Positions 1 through 8,399 of a stretch of DNA of 64,000 bases are shown one piece after another. The notes under the pieces were generated by a model. It searched no databases. It was not told the DNA's origin and worked only from the letters and a program-made list of their open reading frames with translations. The DNA lies in the NCBI GenBank assembly GCA_017395425.1, contig JAFPUM010000054.1:51706-115705 (forward strand), given 5' to 3'. The stretch is from Clostridia bacterium. GTDB lineage: Bacteria > Bacillota > Clostridia > Oscillospirales > Acutalibacteraceae. Positions within the stretch are counted from its first letter, which is position 1. Every line of letters starts with the position of its first letter. A program made the translations under genes and the position numbers.

Positions 1-312
1 GAATTTCAGCAGCAGCACACGCTCCAGCCCTGCCTGTTCCACTGCCGACAGTCTGGCGCCGCACAGACGTTTGCGCAGCAGCATACACAGCATCGGCGGC
101 TGGGCGGGATTCTCTACGGAAAATGATGTAAAGTGAATGCGTGCGGAATTGGCGGAAGCGGACAAGAGCAGCTTGCGATTGGCATTTTTTCCCCGCATGG
201 AAAAAATCAACGTTTCCTTGGAAGGCTGGTAGATTTTATCTACCTTCGCACCCAGAATGCCGTCCGCTATTTCTTTTCGCAACAAATGGAGCATTGCCCC
301 ATCCAGAGCCAT
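1..312 (-). CDS. rqcH: RqcH/FbpA (NFACT) ribosome quality-control factor, N-terminal part only
   Basis: The first 104 codons are visible; the rest lies beyond the left edge. The start is the ATG at 312-310, preceded by AGGAGAGG. The translation opens MALDGAMLHLLRKEI and continues with GAKVDKIYQPSKETLIF, then NPAQPPMLCMLLRKRL, the recognisable NFACT-N pattern of fibronectin-binding A / RqcH / Rqc2 proteins. The family binds obstructed 50S subunits and recruits tRNA-Ala to add C-terminal alanine tails to stalled chains; it was first named for fibronectin binding. It is the last gene of a leftward run with trmK and the Nif3-family gene (39 bp after the Nif3 stop). Family assignment is strong; the catalytic middle and C-terminal domains cannot be seen. 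Confidence 0.9.
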   Translation of the reverse strand, partial: MALDGAMLHLLRKEIADGILGAKVDKIYQPSKETLIFSMRGKNANRKLLLSASANSARIHFTSFSVENPAQPPMLCMLLRKRLCGARLSAVEQAGLERVLLLKF

Positions 313-351
313 ATAGAATCCTCTCCTTTTCTGTCTTTATCATTCAAAAAT

Positions 352-1146
352 TCATTGCATTGTAAATCGCAACGGATCATCCAACGTCGTAACTTCCACT
401 GACAAGGTGGGAAATCCCTCCCGCAGCGCAGAAGCCAACCCAGACAGCGCCACTGCTTCCGTTGCATAATGACCGGCGGGAATCAAGGTGATGCCGTTTT
501 GCGCCGCATAGAGCAACTCATGATGCTTGGCTTCACCGGTTACAAAAGCGTCGATGCCGTTTTTTGGGCATTCAAAGACAAATTCTCCGCACGCACCGCC
601 GCCTACCGCAATCGTCTGAATGGATTTACCCCCGTCTACGTATTCAATGCCATGCCGTCCGCGCAGTTTTTCCATGACATAATCCGCCAATTCTCCGGGA
701 GACAGCGGTTCGCTTAATTCGCCCGCACGTCCGATATAATTTTTCTGCACAAGCCCATCCTGTACCTGTTCCGAAACAGAAAAAACCGGGCGGATATTCT
801 GTAAACCCAATTTGCTTGCCAATAAGTCATTCACGCCGCCCGGCGCGATGTCATAATTGGTATGCGCCGAAATCGCGGAAATGCCGTGCGCCACTAGAGC
901 GAACACCGGCATTTCATGCGTCAACTGCCGAAGGGGACGAAAGATGACCGGGTGATGAGAGACAATCAATTCCGCTCCCGCCGATGCCGCGTAACGGATG
1001 ACTTCACGCGTCACATCCAGCGATACCACCGCTTTGGTAATCTCTCTGCCGCTGTCTACCATAATCCCACTGTTGTCATAGCTTTCCTGCAGCCGATAGG
1101 GATACCGGCTGTCAAGATATTCATAGATAGCTTTCACTGTTATCAT
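352..1146 (-). CDS. Nif3-family (YqfO/DUF34) metal-binding protein
   Basis: 264 residues starting at MITVKAIYEYL; longer upstream starts would run deep into trmK. Family landmarks are the early DNSG, the metal-binding HHPVIF near residue 65, the segment HTNYDIAPGGVNDLLA near residue 95, and the C-terminal GHYATE. Nif3/DUF34 proteins are ring-forming dinuclear metal proteins; GTP cyclohydrolase-like activity has been reported for some, but the cellular role is unsettled. The start lies inside the end of trmK (26-bp overlap), so the two are translationally linked. The trmK-nif3 pairing is widespread in Firmicutes, which supports both calls. Length fits the short form without the YqfO middle insertion. 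Confidence 0.9.
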   Translation of the reverse strand: MITVKAIYEYLDSRYPYRLQESYDNSGIMVDSGREITKAVVSLDVTREVIRYAASAGAELIVSHHPVIFRPLRQLTHEMPVFALVAHGISAISAHTNYDIAPGGVNDLLASKLGLQNIRPVFSVSEQVQDGLVQKNYIGRAGELSEPLSPGELADYVMEKLRGRHGIEYVDGGKSIQTIAVGGGACGEFVFECPKNGIDAFVTGEAKHHELLYAAQNGITLIPAGHYATEAVALSGLASALREGFPTLSVEVTTLDDPLRFTMQ

Positions 1147-1840
1147 TGTCTTTCTTCTCCTCTCCATGAGCATACGCCCGCAATTGCGCTGACATTGAAC
1201 GCCAATGCGCTTCTTGTTCCGGAAGCTGCTGTGCCGCCATGCCATCGGCAACGGCTTCCAGAATATCAGCCTGTTTTTCCAGAAGACGCACGGAAAGAGG
1301 ATTGTCGCATCCCAAGCGTCCCGCATAAAAGTCAAATTCGGTAAAAGGCGTGGGATTTGTTGAATAGGTGGCATGAATCACCGTGTAAATCCGATTTGCT
1401 TCGCATACAGGTTTTTCAGCTATCATCGTAAATCCATGCCGATACAGAAATTCCCTGAGCCGTTCCACATGGGACATCGGCTGTAATATCAGACGATATT
1501 TCTCATGACATATCCAGTCAGCCTGCGCCATAATCGCAGCAATGGCATCTCCCCCCATGCCGGCGATGATGATATCATCCACGTCATCCGGCGGGATTTT
1601 AGCAAGCCCGTCTGCTGTAAAGGTGATAATCTTGTCAGATAATCCGTATCGTTGGATATTGGATTTGGCTGATTGGATGGGTTCCTCATGGATATCGGAA
1701 GCGTATGCACGGGGAACCTTACCGCTTTGAACCAACCAGATGGGCAGATACGCGTGATCGGTGCCGATATCCGCCGGAACCATCCCTTCCCGAACCATTT
1801 CCGCACAAGCTGCCAGACGGGCACCGAGCGAAAAAAGCAT
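1121..1840 (-). CDS. trmK: tRNA (adenine22-N1)-methyltransferase TrmK
   Basis: 239 residues. The SAM-binding motif DIGTDHAYLP is at about residues 24-33, the acidic SAM contact ASDIHEEP at about 47-54, and the TrmK-specific motif IIAGMGGD at about 91-98, followed by LILQPMSHVERLREFL. The family methylates N1 of A22 in tRNA-Ser and related tRNAs and is Firmicute-typical. The ATG at 1840 is preceded by AAAGGAGA about 11 bases upstream. Only about 30 bp separate it from the hairpin that ends the DUF1858 gene, so its promoter is not obvious; read-through past that hairpin is possible. The 3' end overlaps the Nif3-family gene. Confidence 0.93.
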   Translation of the reverse strand: MLFSLGARLAACAEMVREGMVPADIGTDHAYLPIWLVQSGKVPRAYASDIHEEPIQSAKSNIQRYGLSDKIITFTADGLAKIPPDDVDDIIIAGMGGDAIAAIMAQADWICHEKYRLILQPMSHVERLREFLYRHGFTMIAEKPVCEANRIYTVIHATYSTNPTPFTEFDFYAGRLGCDNPLSVRLLEKQADILEAVADGMAAQQLPEQEAHWRSMSAQLRAYAHGEEKKDNDNSESYL

Positions 1841-1871
1841 ATCGCTGATTCTCCTTTCCGTAAACAGAAAT

Positions 1872-1911
1872 AAGGTCTGTCACAACGAAAGATTTCGCAG
1901 CGACAGACCTT
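1872..1911 (-). terminator. Hairpin terminator after the DUF1858 gene
   Basis: AAGGTCTGTC at 1872-1881 pairs perfectly with GACAGACCTT at 1902-1911 around a 20-nt loop. Read leftward it is followed by ATTTCTGTTT, a mediocre T-rich tract. It lies 14 bp past the DUF1858 stop. It may be leaky, which would let the same transcript reach trmK. Confidence 0.65.
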
Positions 1912-1925
1912 CTCTCAAAATATCA

Positions 1926-2126
1926 TTACTTTCCCTGAATATGAGCGTTCAGCTTACTGACCAGTTCATCGGCGTTGACACCGTGAACCATACACGCCTG
2001 CTCAATGGATTCGCCTCTGGAAGCGGGACAGCCCAGACAGTGCATTCCCATCTCCAGAAAAAACGGCGCAGTGGAAGAATCTATATCGAGAATATCGCCG
2101 ATAATTGTATCTTTTGTAATTTCCAT
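1926..2126 (-). CDS. DUF1858 domain-containing small protein
   Basis: 66 residues starting at MEITKDTIIGDIL, with GGGAGG ideally placed upstream; a longer reading from 2186 would begin inside the promoter. The sequence contains GMHCLGCPASRGESIEQAC, the paired-cysteine pattern CxxC plus a later C typical of DUF1858 proteins, which also occur as domains beside hybrid-cluster and redox proteins in anaerobes. The function is unknown; a redox or Fe-S-related role is inference from the cysteines. It is a single-gene unit with its own promoter (2158-2186) and terminator (1872-1911). Confidence 0.85.
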   Translation of the reverse strand: MEITKDTIIGDILDIDSSTAPFFLEMGMHCLGCPASRGESIEQACMVHGVNADELVSKLNAHIQGK

Positions 2127-2157
2127 CACTTTTGCCTCCCTTACTTTTATGGCATAC

Positions 2158-2186
2158 ATTATATTATGAAAAAATGAAATTGTCAA
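2158..2186 (-). promoter_or_regulatory. Sigma-A promoter of the DUF1858 gene
   Basis: Read leftward: TTGACA (2186-2181), exactly 17 bp, then TATAAT (2163-2158). Both boxes are perfect consensus. The start codon lies about 32 bp downstream of the -10 box. Confidence 0.85.
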
Positions 2187-2280
2187 TATTCATTTTCCAT
2201 AATTTAGCAATCGCATTTTCTTCATTTTCTGCCATTGGAATATTTGTCCCTAAAAGGCCCATAAAACAAAAATCTCTCTC

Positions 2281-2309
2281 TTGACAATTGAACCGTTTTG
2301 GCTTACAAT
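2281..2309 (+). promoter_or_regulatory. Sigma-A promoter of the topoisomerase pair
   Basis: TTGACA at 2281-2286, a 17-bp spacer, and TACAAT at 2304-2309, 65 bp before the GyrB-like start. It gives the pair its own transcription unit, back-to-back with the DUF1858 promoter. Confidence 0.8.
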
Positions 2310-2373
2310 TAAGATTTGTAGATGACTATCCCCACACATTCGTTTTATTTTTGATACAAAATGGAGACAGAAC

Positions 2374-4365
2374 ATGGAGCAATTGCAAAATTCCCCGGAA
2401 AAAAAAGAATACGGAAATGACAATATTGTAGCGCTCAAAGGCGCCGACAGAGTACGCAAGCGTCCCGCCGTTATCTTCGGCTCAGACGGCATAGAAGGCT
2501 GCTGTCACTCGGTCTTTGAAATCCTGTCCAACTCGATTGACGAAGCACGGGAAGGGTACGGCAAAAAAATCATTGTGACCCGTTTTGCGGACGGTTCCAT
2601 TCAGGTGGAAGATTTCGGGCGCGGCATTCCCGTGGATTACAACAACGTGGAACAGCGTTACAACTGGGAACTGGTATTCTGCGAAATGTACGCGGGCGGC
2701 AAATACAACAACGACGACGGCGAAATTTATGAATATTCACTCGGACTGAACGGTTTGGGATTGTGTGCCACGCAGTACGCTTCCGAATATATGGACGCCG
2801 AAATCCGCCGTGACGGAACGAGATTTTCCCTGCATTTTGAACACGGCGAGCCGATTGGCGAAATGAAAAAAGAGCCTTATAACGGGAAACAGACCGGCTC
2901 CCGCATCAAATGGAAACCGGATCTGGAAGTCTTTACCGATATTGCCATTCCTCTGGAATATTTTCAGGATACCATGCGTCGTCAGGCAATTGTCAATGCG
3001 GGTGTACTGTTTATCCTCGACGATAAAGCCAGCGGTGAGACATTTGAATATTTCTATCAGGACGGTATTGCCGATCATGTAAGAGAACTTGCGGGAGACG
3101 ACGCCATTTCGCAGGTGCAGTTCTGGCAGTGCGATCGACGCGGACGTGACCGCGAAGACAAGCCGGATTACAACGTAAAAATCAACGCGGCGGTTGCTTT
3201 CTCCAATCGCGTCTGCGTCAGCGAATATTATCACAATTCCAGTTGGCTGGAATACGGCGGCGCACCTCAGAAGGCAGTACGCAGCGCGTTTGTCGCCATG
3301 ATTGATGCCCGTCTCAAACAGACCGGCAAATACGCCAAAAACGAGAGCAAAGTCACGGCGCAGGATGTGGAGGACTGTCTGATTATTGTGGTGTCGTCCT
3401 TCTCCAACCAGACCAGCTATGAAAACCAAACAAAAAAAGCCATTACCAACCGCTTTATACAGGAAGCCATGACCGAGTTTTTCCGCCATCAATTGGAAAT
3501 CTGGTTCCTTGAAAACCCGTTGGAGGCAGACAAAATCTGCGGACAGGTACTGCTCAATAAACAGAGCCGGGAACAGGCGGAAAAACAGCGCCTTGCCATC
3601 AAGAAAAATCTCTCGTCCAATATGGATATCACCTCCCGCGTCAATAAATTCATCGACTGCCGTTCCAAAGACCCCAGCGAACGCGAACTGTATATCGTGG
3701 AAGGCGATTCGGCAGCCGGTTCCTGCAAGAATGCCCGCGACCCCGCGTTTCAGGGCATTATGCCGGTCCGCGGCAAGATACTCAACTGTCTCAAGGCAGA
3801 TTATACCAAAATCTTCAAAAGCGAAATAATAACCGATCTCATTAAGGTGCTGGGTTGCGGTGTAGACGTAAAGGGACATCAGAATAAGAACCTCTCCACC
3901 TTTGATATCACCCAGCTTCGCTGGAACAAGGTCATCATCTGCACCGATGCCGATGTGGATGGCTTTCAGATTCGCACCCTGATTCTGACCATGATCTACC
4001 GGCTCATGCCTGATCTGATTGACGCAGGCAAGGTGTACATTGCCGAGTCGCCGCTTTATGAAATTACCTGCGGCAGCGATACCTATTTTGCCTACACCGA
4101 GCAGGAAAAAACCGAGATTCTTGAAAAAATCAGCAAAAAGAAATTTACCATCCAGCGCTCCAAGGGACTGGGCGAAAACGACGCAGACATGATGAGTTTT
4201 ACCACCATGGCGCCCGCCACCCGTCGGCTCATTCAGGTCATGCCCGCCGACCGCGAACCCACGGAACAGATGTTCGACGTGCTGCTGGGCGATAATCTGA
4301 GCGGGCGCAAAGAATATATCGCGCTGCACGGCAGCGAGTTTATCGAACTGGCGGATATTCAGTAA
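2374..4365 (+). CDS. Divergent type IIA topoisomerase ATPase subunit (GyrB/ParE-like)
   Basis: 663 residues. The order is a GHKL ATPase domain (N-box EILSNSIDEA at 49-58; FGRGIP at 81-86), transducer (YENQTKKAI near 349-357), TOPRIM domain (EGDSAAGS at 443-450; TDADVDG at 524-530) and C-terminal QRSKGLGENDADMM. The domain plan and length match GyrB/ParE without the long insert of gamma-proteobacterial GyrB. Several motifs depart from consensus: EGDSAGGS is EGDSAAGS, DDGRGIP is EDFGRGIP, and the usual GGLHGVG loop reads LGLNGLGL. With the downstream GyrA-like gene it should form an A2B2 enzyme that passes one duplex through another using ATP. It is probably an accessory pair, with gyrBA elsewhere (inference). 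Confidence 0.85.
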   Translation: MEQLQNSPEKKEYGNDNIVALKGADRVRKRPAVIFGSDGIEGCCHSVFEILSNSIDEAREGYGKKIIVTRFADGSIQVEDFGRGIPVDYNNVEQRYNWELVFCEMYAGGKYNNDDGEIYEYSLGLNGLGLCATQYASEYMDAEIRRDGTRFSLHFEHGEPIGEMKKEPYNGKQTGSRIKWKPDLEVFTDIAIPLEYFQDTMRRQAIVNAGVLFILDDKASGETFEYFYQDGIADHVRELAGDDAISQVQFWQCDRRGRDREDKPDYNVKINAAVAFSNRVCVSEYYHNSSWLEYGGAPQKAVRSAFVAMIDARLKQTGKYAKNESKVTAQDVEDCLIIVVSSFSNQTSYENQTKKAITNRFIQEAMTEFFRHQLEIWFLENPLEADKICGQVLLNKQSREQAEKQRLAIKKNLSSNMDITSRVNKFIDCRSKDPSERELYIVEGDSAAGSCKNARDPAFQGIMPVRGKILNCLKADYTKIFKSEIITDLIKVLGCGVDVKGHQNKNLSTFDITQLRWNKVIICTDADVDGFQIRTLILTMIYRLMPDLIDAGKVYIAESPLYEITCGSDTYFAYTEQEKTEILEKISKKKFTIQRSKGLGENDADMMSFTTMAPATRRLIQVMPADREPTEQMFDVLLGDNLSGRKEYIALHGSEFIELADIQ

Positions 4366-4414
4366 TTTCTATCTTTTATTCTATATTTCTATCAAACCAC
4401 ACGAAGGTGATTAT

Positions 4415-6649
4415 TTGGCTCCCAAAAAGAGAAAAACCTCGCCGCAGCAGGCGGCAATGAGCGGTTATATCAAAGGCGCGGGCGAAGTGGTGCCGCAGGC
4501 TATCGTGGATACGCTCGAAGGAAATTATATGCCCTATGCCATGAGCGTCATCATGAGCCGCGCGATTCCGGAAATCGATGGCTTCAAGCCTTCTCACCGC
4601 AAGCTGCTCTATACCATGTACAAAATGGGACTGCTTGGCGGAGCCCGGCAAAAATCCTCCAAAATCGCCGGTTCCACGATGGCACTCAATCCCCACGGCG
4701 ACGCGGCAATCTATGATACAATGGTGAGAATGACGGTCGCTTATGAAGCACTGCTTCACCCATACGTCGATTCCAAAGGTTCCTTCGGCAAAGCCTATTC
4801 GCGTGACACACAGGCGGCAGCCTCCCGATATACCGAAGCGCGTCTGGCGCCGATTGCCGCTGAGCTTTTCCGCGACATCGACAGTGACGCCATCGATATG
4901 GTTGATAATTTCGACAATACGATGAAAGAGCCGTCACTGCTGCCTGTGACGTTTCCCACGATTCTGTGCAATACCAACACCGGTATTGCAGTGGGCATGG
5001 CAAGCTCGATCTGCTCCTTCAATCTCAACGAACTCATCGAAACCACCATCCAGCTTCTCAAAAATCCCGCACATGATATCAGTTCCACCTTGCTTGCGCC
5101 GGATTTTCCGGGCGGCGGGCAGATCATTTACAACAAAACGGAACTGGAAAAAATCTATCATACCGGACGGGGCAGCATCAAAGTACGCGCCCGCTATTCC
5201 TACGATCGCGACGCCAACTGCATCGACGTGACCCAGATCCCTCCCACCACCACCTGTGAACAGATCATCGAGAAGGTTATCGAATTGGTCAAGGCAGGCA
5301 AGATCAAGGAAATATCCGATATCCGTGACGAACAGGGTTTGCACGGTCTGCGCATTACGATGGACCTCAAACGCGGCACAGACCCCGATAAGCTCATGCA
5401 GAAGCTCTATAAATTTACTTCGCTGGAGGATAGCTTCGCCTGTAATTTCAATGTGCTGATTCATGGCGCCCCTCAGGTACTGGGTGTAGACGGGATTCTG
5501 GACGAATGGATCAGGTTCCGTATGAATTGCGTGGAACGCCGCACCCGCTTTATTCTCGACAAGAAAAAAGAACGTCTCCATCTGCTGGAAGGTCTGCAAA
5601 AGATTCTGCTGGACATAGACAAGGCTATCAGAATCATCCGCGAGACGGAAGAGGAAGCGGAAGTCGTTCCCCATCTCATGAAGGGATTTGATATCGACGA
5701 AGTGCAGGCGGAATATGTCGCTGAAATCAAGCTGCGCCATATCAATCGCGAATATATTCTCAAACGCACGGAGGATATTGAAGCTCTTCGCGCCGATATC
5801 GCCGATCTGGAAGAAATTCTGGCTTCTCCCAAGCGCGTCCGGAAAATCATCATTGACGAGCTCAAAACCGTCTCCAAGAAATACGGGCAGCCCCGCCGCA
5901 GTATGATTCTCTATGACGTGGAAGAAACCGCCATCGATGATATTTCCCTGGTGCCGGATTACGCGGTTCACCTTTTTATTACAAAGGAAGGCTACATCAA
6001 AAAAATCAGCCCGCAGTCGCTCCGCATGAGCAGCGACCAAAAACTGAAAGAGGGCGACGAAATCGTACAGACCTTTGAAACACGCAATCTGGCGGAGCTG
6101 CTCTTCATCACGGATCAATGCCGGGTGTATAAAGCCAAGGTCAGTGATTTCAGCGATACCAAAGCAAGCGTTCTGGGCGAATATATCCCTGCCGTGCTGA
6201 GTATGGAAGAAGACGAGCATATCCTGTATGCGATTCTGACCACGGATTACAGCGGCTATGTTCTTTTTGCCTACGAAAACGGCAAGGTGGCAAAAGCCGA
6301 ACTTACCACATATGCTACCAAAACCAACCGTAAAAAACTGCTTGCCGCTTACAGTGACAAATCTCCGTTAATCAAAGCGCTGTGGATTGCCGAGGACTGT
6401 GATCTGCTGCTGCGCTCCTCTGCTGACAAACTGCTGATTTTTTCTTCTTCCGAGATTCCCGCTAAAACCCGTACCGCACAGGGCAATCAGGTGATGACGC
6501 TGCGGCGTAACGCAGTAATCAGCGATATGGTGATCTTTGCGCCGGGCATGGTCAGACCCGAGAATGAAAAGAAATTCCGTCCCCGCCACCTTCCCGCTGC
6601 CGGCGTCATCAGTGATGAGCAGCAAGGTGAACAGACCTCGCTTTTATAA
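4415..6649 (+). CDS. Divergent type IIA topoisomerase cleavage subunit (GyrA/ParC-like)
   Basis: 744 residues from a TTG at 4415, four bases after AAGGTGA. The winged-helix/tower region opens YMPYAMSVIMSRAIPEIDG; the catalytic tyrosine is Y139 in SRYTEAR. The quinolone-determining region reads NPHGDAAIYD, with Ala97 at the position of E. coli GyrA Ser83 and Asp101 at that of Asp87. A coiled-coil gate region spans roughly 370-480. The C-terminal beta-pinwheel (about 510-740) contains RTAQGNQVMTL but no recognisable GyrA-box (QRRGGKG-like), so decatenation/relaxation rather than negative supercoiling is likely (inference). It follows the ATPase subunit by 49 bp with no terminator, consistent with one mRNA. 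Confidence 0.85.
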   Translation: MAPKKRKTSPQQAAMSGYIKGAGEVVPQAIVDTLEGNYMPYAMSVIMSRAIPEIDGFKPSHRKLLYTMYKMGLLGGARQKSSKIAGSTMALNPHGDAAIYDTMVRMTVAYEALLHPYVDSKGSFGKAYSRDTQAAASRYTEARLAPIAAELFRDIDSDAIDMVDNFDNTMKEPSLLPVTFPTILCNTNTGIAVGMASSICSFNLNELIETTIQLLKNPAHDISSTLLAPDFPGGGQIIYNKTELEKIYHTGRGSIKVRARYSYDRDANCIDVTQIPPTTTCEQIIEKVIELVKAGKIKEISDIRDEQGLHGLRITMDLKRGTDPDKLMQKLYKFTSLEDSFACNFNVLIHGAPQVLGVDGILDEWIRFRMNCVERRTRFILDKKKERLHLLEGLQKILLDIDKAIRIIRETEEEAEVVPHLMKGFDIDEVQAEYVAEIKLRHINREYILKRTEDIEALRADIADLEEILASPKRVRKIIIDELKTVSKKYGQPRRSMILYDVEETAIDDISLVPDYAVHLFITKEGYIKKISPQSLRMSSDQKLKEGDEIVQTFETRNLAELLFITDQCRVYKAKVSDFSDTKASVLGEYIPAVLSMEEDEHILYAILTTDYSGYVLFAYENGKVAKAELTTYATKTNRKKLLAAYSDKSPLIKALWIAEDCDLLLRSSADKLLIFSSSEIPAKTRTAQGNQVMTLRRNAVISDMVIFAPGMVRPENEKKFRPRHLPAAGVISDEQQGEQTSLL

Positions 6650-6703
6650 TGTGGACAAATCATTTGATTCGACAAGTATTTATCGTTTTTTAATAAATTC
6701 CGC

Positions 6704-6732
6704 TTGACAAACGGTATAAACAGGATTATAAT
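6704..6732 (+). promoter_or_regulatory. Consensus sigma-A promoter of the lipoprotein gene
   Basis: TTGACA at 6704-6709 and TATAAT at 6727-6732 with a 17-bp spacer: a perfect promoter, 51 bp before the start at 6784. Confidence 0.9.
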
Positions 6733-6783
6733 GACAGCATAAGCACCTGTGTCGGGTTATTACTGTGAAACGAGGTTTTGGAT

Positions 6784-7308
6784 ATGAAAAAACGATTCAT
6801 ACTGTGTTGGTTAAGCATTTGGCTGCTGCTGGAACTGGCAGGCTGCGGAGATGTGGAAGCCATATGGAAGCAATCACTTTCCGAAAAGTTAGGTTTTGAC
6901 TGTTCGCAGGCAGAGATGATGGACAGCTATGATTCTCACGGCGGATTTAACGGAGACGGCTCTTCCCTCTACACGCTCCAGTTTTCCCAGGTAAACGCCG
7001 TGGAAGCGCTGCGAATTATCAAAAGCAGCGATCAGTGGCATGAACTCCCGCTTCCCGATGAATATACGGCGGAAATATACGGTCTGGAAAAAGAATATTA
7101 TTACTACACCCCTTCTCTGATTCGTGATGACGATTGGGACAATCCCCTGATGCCGCGTGTGAAGAACGGCTATTATCTCTTTATTGACCGTGGCAGCACC
7201 CTCTCGGACGACAAGGACGCACCTGTTTCGAGAGACTATCTCAATTACTCGATTGCCATTTTTGACACGGATCACAATACACTGTATTACGGTGAAAGCG
7301 ATTCCTGA
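6784..7308 (+). CDS. Putative lipoprotein of unknown function
   Basis: 174 residues from the ATG at 6784, eight bases after GAGG; a TTG six bases earlier is too close to that site. The N-terminus MKKRFILCWLSIWLLLELAGCG is a type II signal peptide with lipobox LAGC, so the mature protein should be lipid-anchored outside the membrane. The mature part is acidic and aromatic-rich (EKEYYYYTPSL, NGYYLFIDRGS) with no motif I recognise. It is a single-gene unit with a perfect promoter and a strong terminator. Convergent with the Lgt-like gene. Confidence 0.8.
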   Translation: MKKRFILCWLSIWLLLELAGCGDVEAIWKQSLSEKLGFDCSQAEMMDSYDSHGGFNGDGSSLYTLQFSQVNAVEALRIIKSSDQWHELPLPDEYTAEIYGLEKEYYYYTPSLIRDDDWDNPLMPRVKNGYYLFIDRGSTLSDDKDAPVSRDYLNYSIAIFDTDHNTLYYGESDS

Positions 7309-7319
7309 CAGTAAAAATA

Positions 7320-7358
7320 GCGGCGGGCTGACGCTTCTGAAAGCGTGCAGCCCGCCGC
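7320..7358. terminator. Long G+C-rich hairpin between convergent genes
   Basis: GCGGCGGGCTG (7320-7330) pairs with CAGCCCGCCGC (7348-7358), extended by ACGCTT/AAGCGT inside. Leftward it is followed by CTATTTTTA, so it can terminate leftward transcripts; rightward the T-tract is poor and may rely on the next hairpin. Confidence 0.8.
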
Positions 7359-7381
7359 CTGATTGATTGGGATGAATCATA

Positions 7382-7408
7382 CCCGCGCCTTTATGTGCGG
7401 GCTTTTTT
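7382..7408 (+). terminator. Intrinsic terminator overlapping the end of the Lgt-like gene
   Basis: CCCGC (7382-7386) pairs with GCGGG (7397-7401), followed by CTTTTTTATT. It serves the rightward lipoprotein transcript and overlaps the last codons of the convergent Lgt-like gene. Confidence 0.65.
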
Positions 7409-8380
7409 ATTGGCAGCTGTTTTTCCCGGTTCTGAAATTCGTGCGTATTTGGCATAATGTACCACCATCGCGCTCAAAAATACCATAGCACCCAGCATCA
7501 TCAGGTGTTTGCTGATATAATTGCCCTTGCCCACACGGTATTCTGCCAATACACCAAACGCAATACACTCCAGGAGAATCAGAAAGGAGAAAAAGTGTCC
7601 CAAACGAAACCGATCTTTTTTTATCGCTTCCACAAGCAACAGCAAGAGAATCACCACGCCGCTGACAATACCGATGATCTGCGCAATGTTAATAAATCGA
7701 TTGACGCCCAGTTTCAGCCCATCCGCCCGCATACTGTCGCAGATGACCTGATTAAAGCCATGCAGCGCCAGCATCACCAGCGCGGTCTTTCCTTCGGTAT
7801 GCTCCGGATGACTATCGCGCTGGCAAAAGCGGAAAAACCACAGACTCACTCCAAAAACAACCAATTCCAGCAGACCGTCCAGCCAATATACCGCGAAAAC
7901 ATGAAGATCATGCGCCTCATCGTACACTGTCATGAACGAAAAATCTACTTCATAGCCCAGTTCCGTACCGGTGAAATAGGTGGCAAACCGTCCCACCGCG
8001 ACAGCAAACGCACCGCCTACGGCAAGACAATCCATGATACCGCCAAAATCATCTATATCCGCTACCAGCATAGCCGTGGATACACCCAGATAGACGCCAA
8101 AAATCGCGCCATAAAGTCCGTAACCGCCTTCTGTAAGCTTTGTCATCTGTGCCAATCCCTCAAATTCCCGCATGGAAAACAGACAGTAGAACCATCTCGC
8201 ACACAGCAATCCCAATGGAATCGAAAAGATCATACTGATAAAGATATCCGACACAGGCTTTGCCTGTGTGCCACGCAGCACACAGGCAATCACGATTCCC
8301 ATCAGACAGCCAAATGCGACGAACACGCCAAACCAACTGATTGTCACGGTATCTCCGATCAATGCCAAACGATTCTCCAA
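7391..8380 (-). CDS. Lgt-like (prolipoprotein diacylglyceryl transferase family) membrane protein, divergent
   Basis: 329 residues from a TTG at 8380 with GGGGAG seven bases upstream. About eight hydrophobic segments are visible. The family pattern is present: TISWFGVFVAFG near the N-terminus, GGYGLYGAIFG, then GGAFAVAVGRFATYFTGTELG where Lgt has its GRxGNFxNxE signature, and MRADGLKLGVNRFINIAQI where Lgt has its second essential arginine. The GNF and second Asn of the signature are missing, so it may be a paralogue with altered activity rather than the housekeeping lipoprotein lipidating enzyme. It follows the glycosidase gene by 19 bp. Confidence 0.7.
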   Translation of the reverse strand: MENRLALIGDTVTISWFGVFVAFGCLMGIVIACVLRGTQAKPVSDIFISMIFSIPLGLLCARWFYCLFSMREFEGLAQMTKLTEGGYGLYGAIFGVYLGVSTAMLVADIDDFGGIMDCLAVGGAFAVAVGRFATYFTGTELGYEVDFSFMTVYDEAHDLHVFAVYWLDGLLELVVFGVSLWFFRFCQRDSHPEHTEGKTALVMLALHGFNQVICDSMRADGLKLGVNRFINIAQIIGIVSGVVILLLLLVEAIKKDRFRLGHFFSFLILLECIAFGVLAEYRVGKGNYISKHLMMLGAMVFLSAMVVHYAKYARISEPGKTAANKKART

Positions 8381-8399
8381 TCCTTTTCTCCCCTTTCCA

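Noticed and set aside
2737-4329. A 530-codon frame opposite the GyrB-like gene
   Set aside because: Shadow of the conserved topoisomerase reading frame; no start context or domain.
4934-6220. A 428-codon frame opposite the GyrA-like gene
   Set aside because: Same reasoning; the + strand frame carries the catalytic tyrosine and family motifs.
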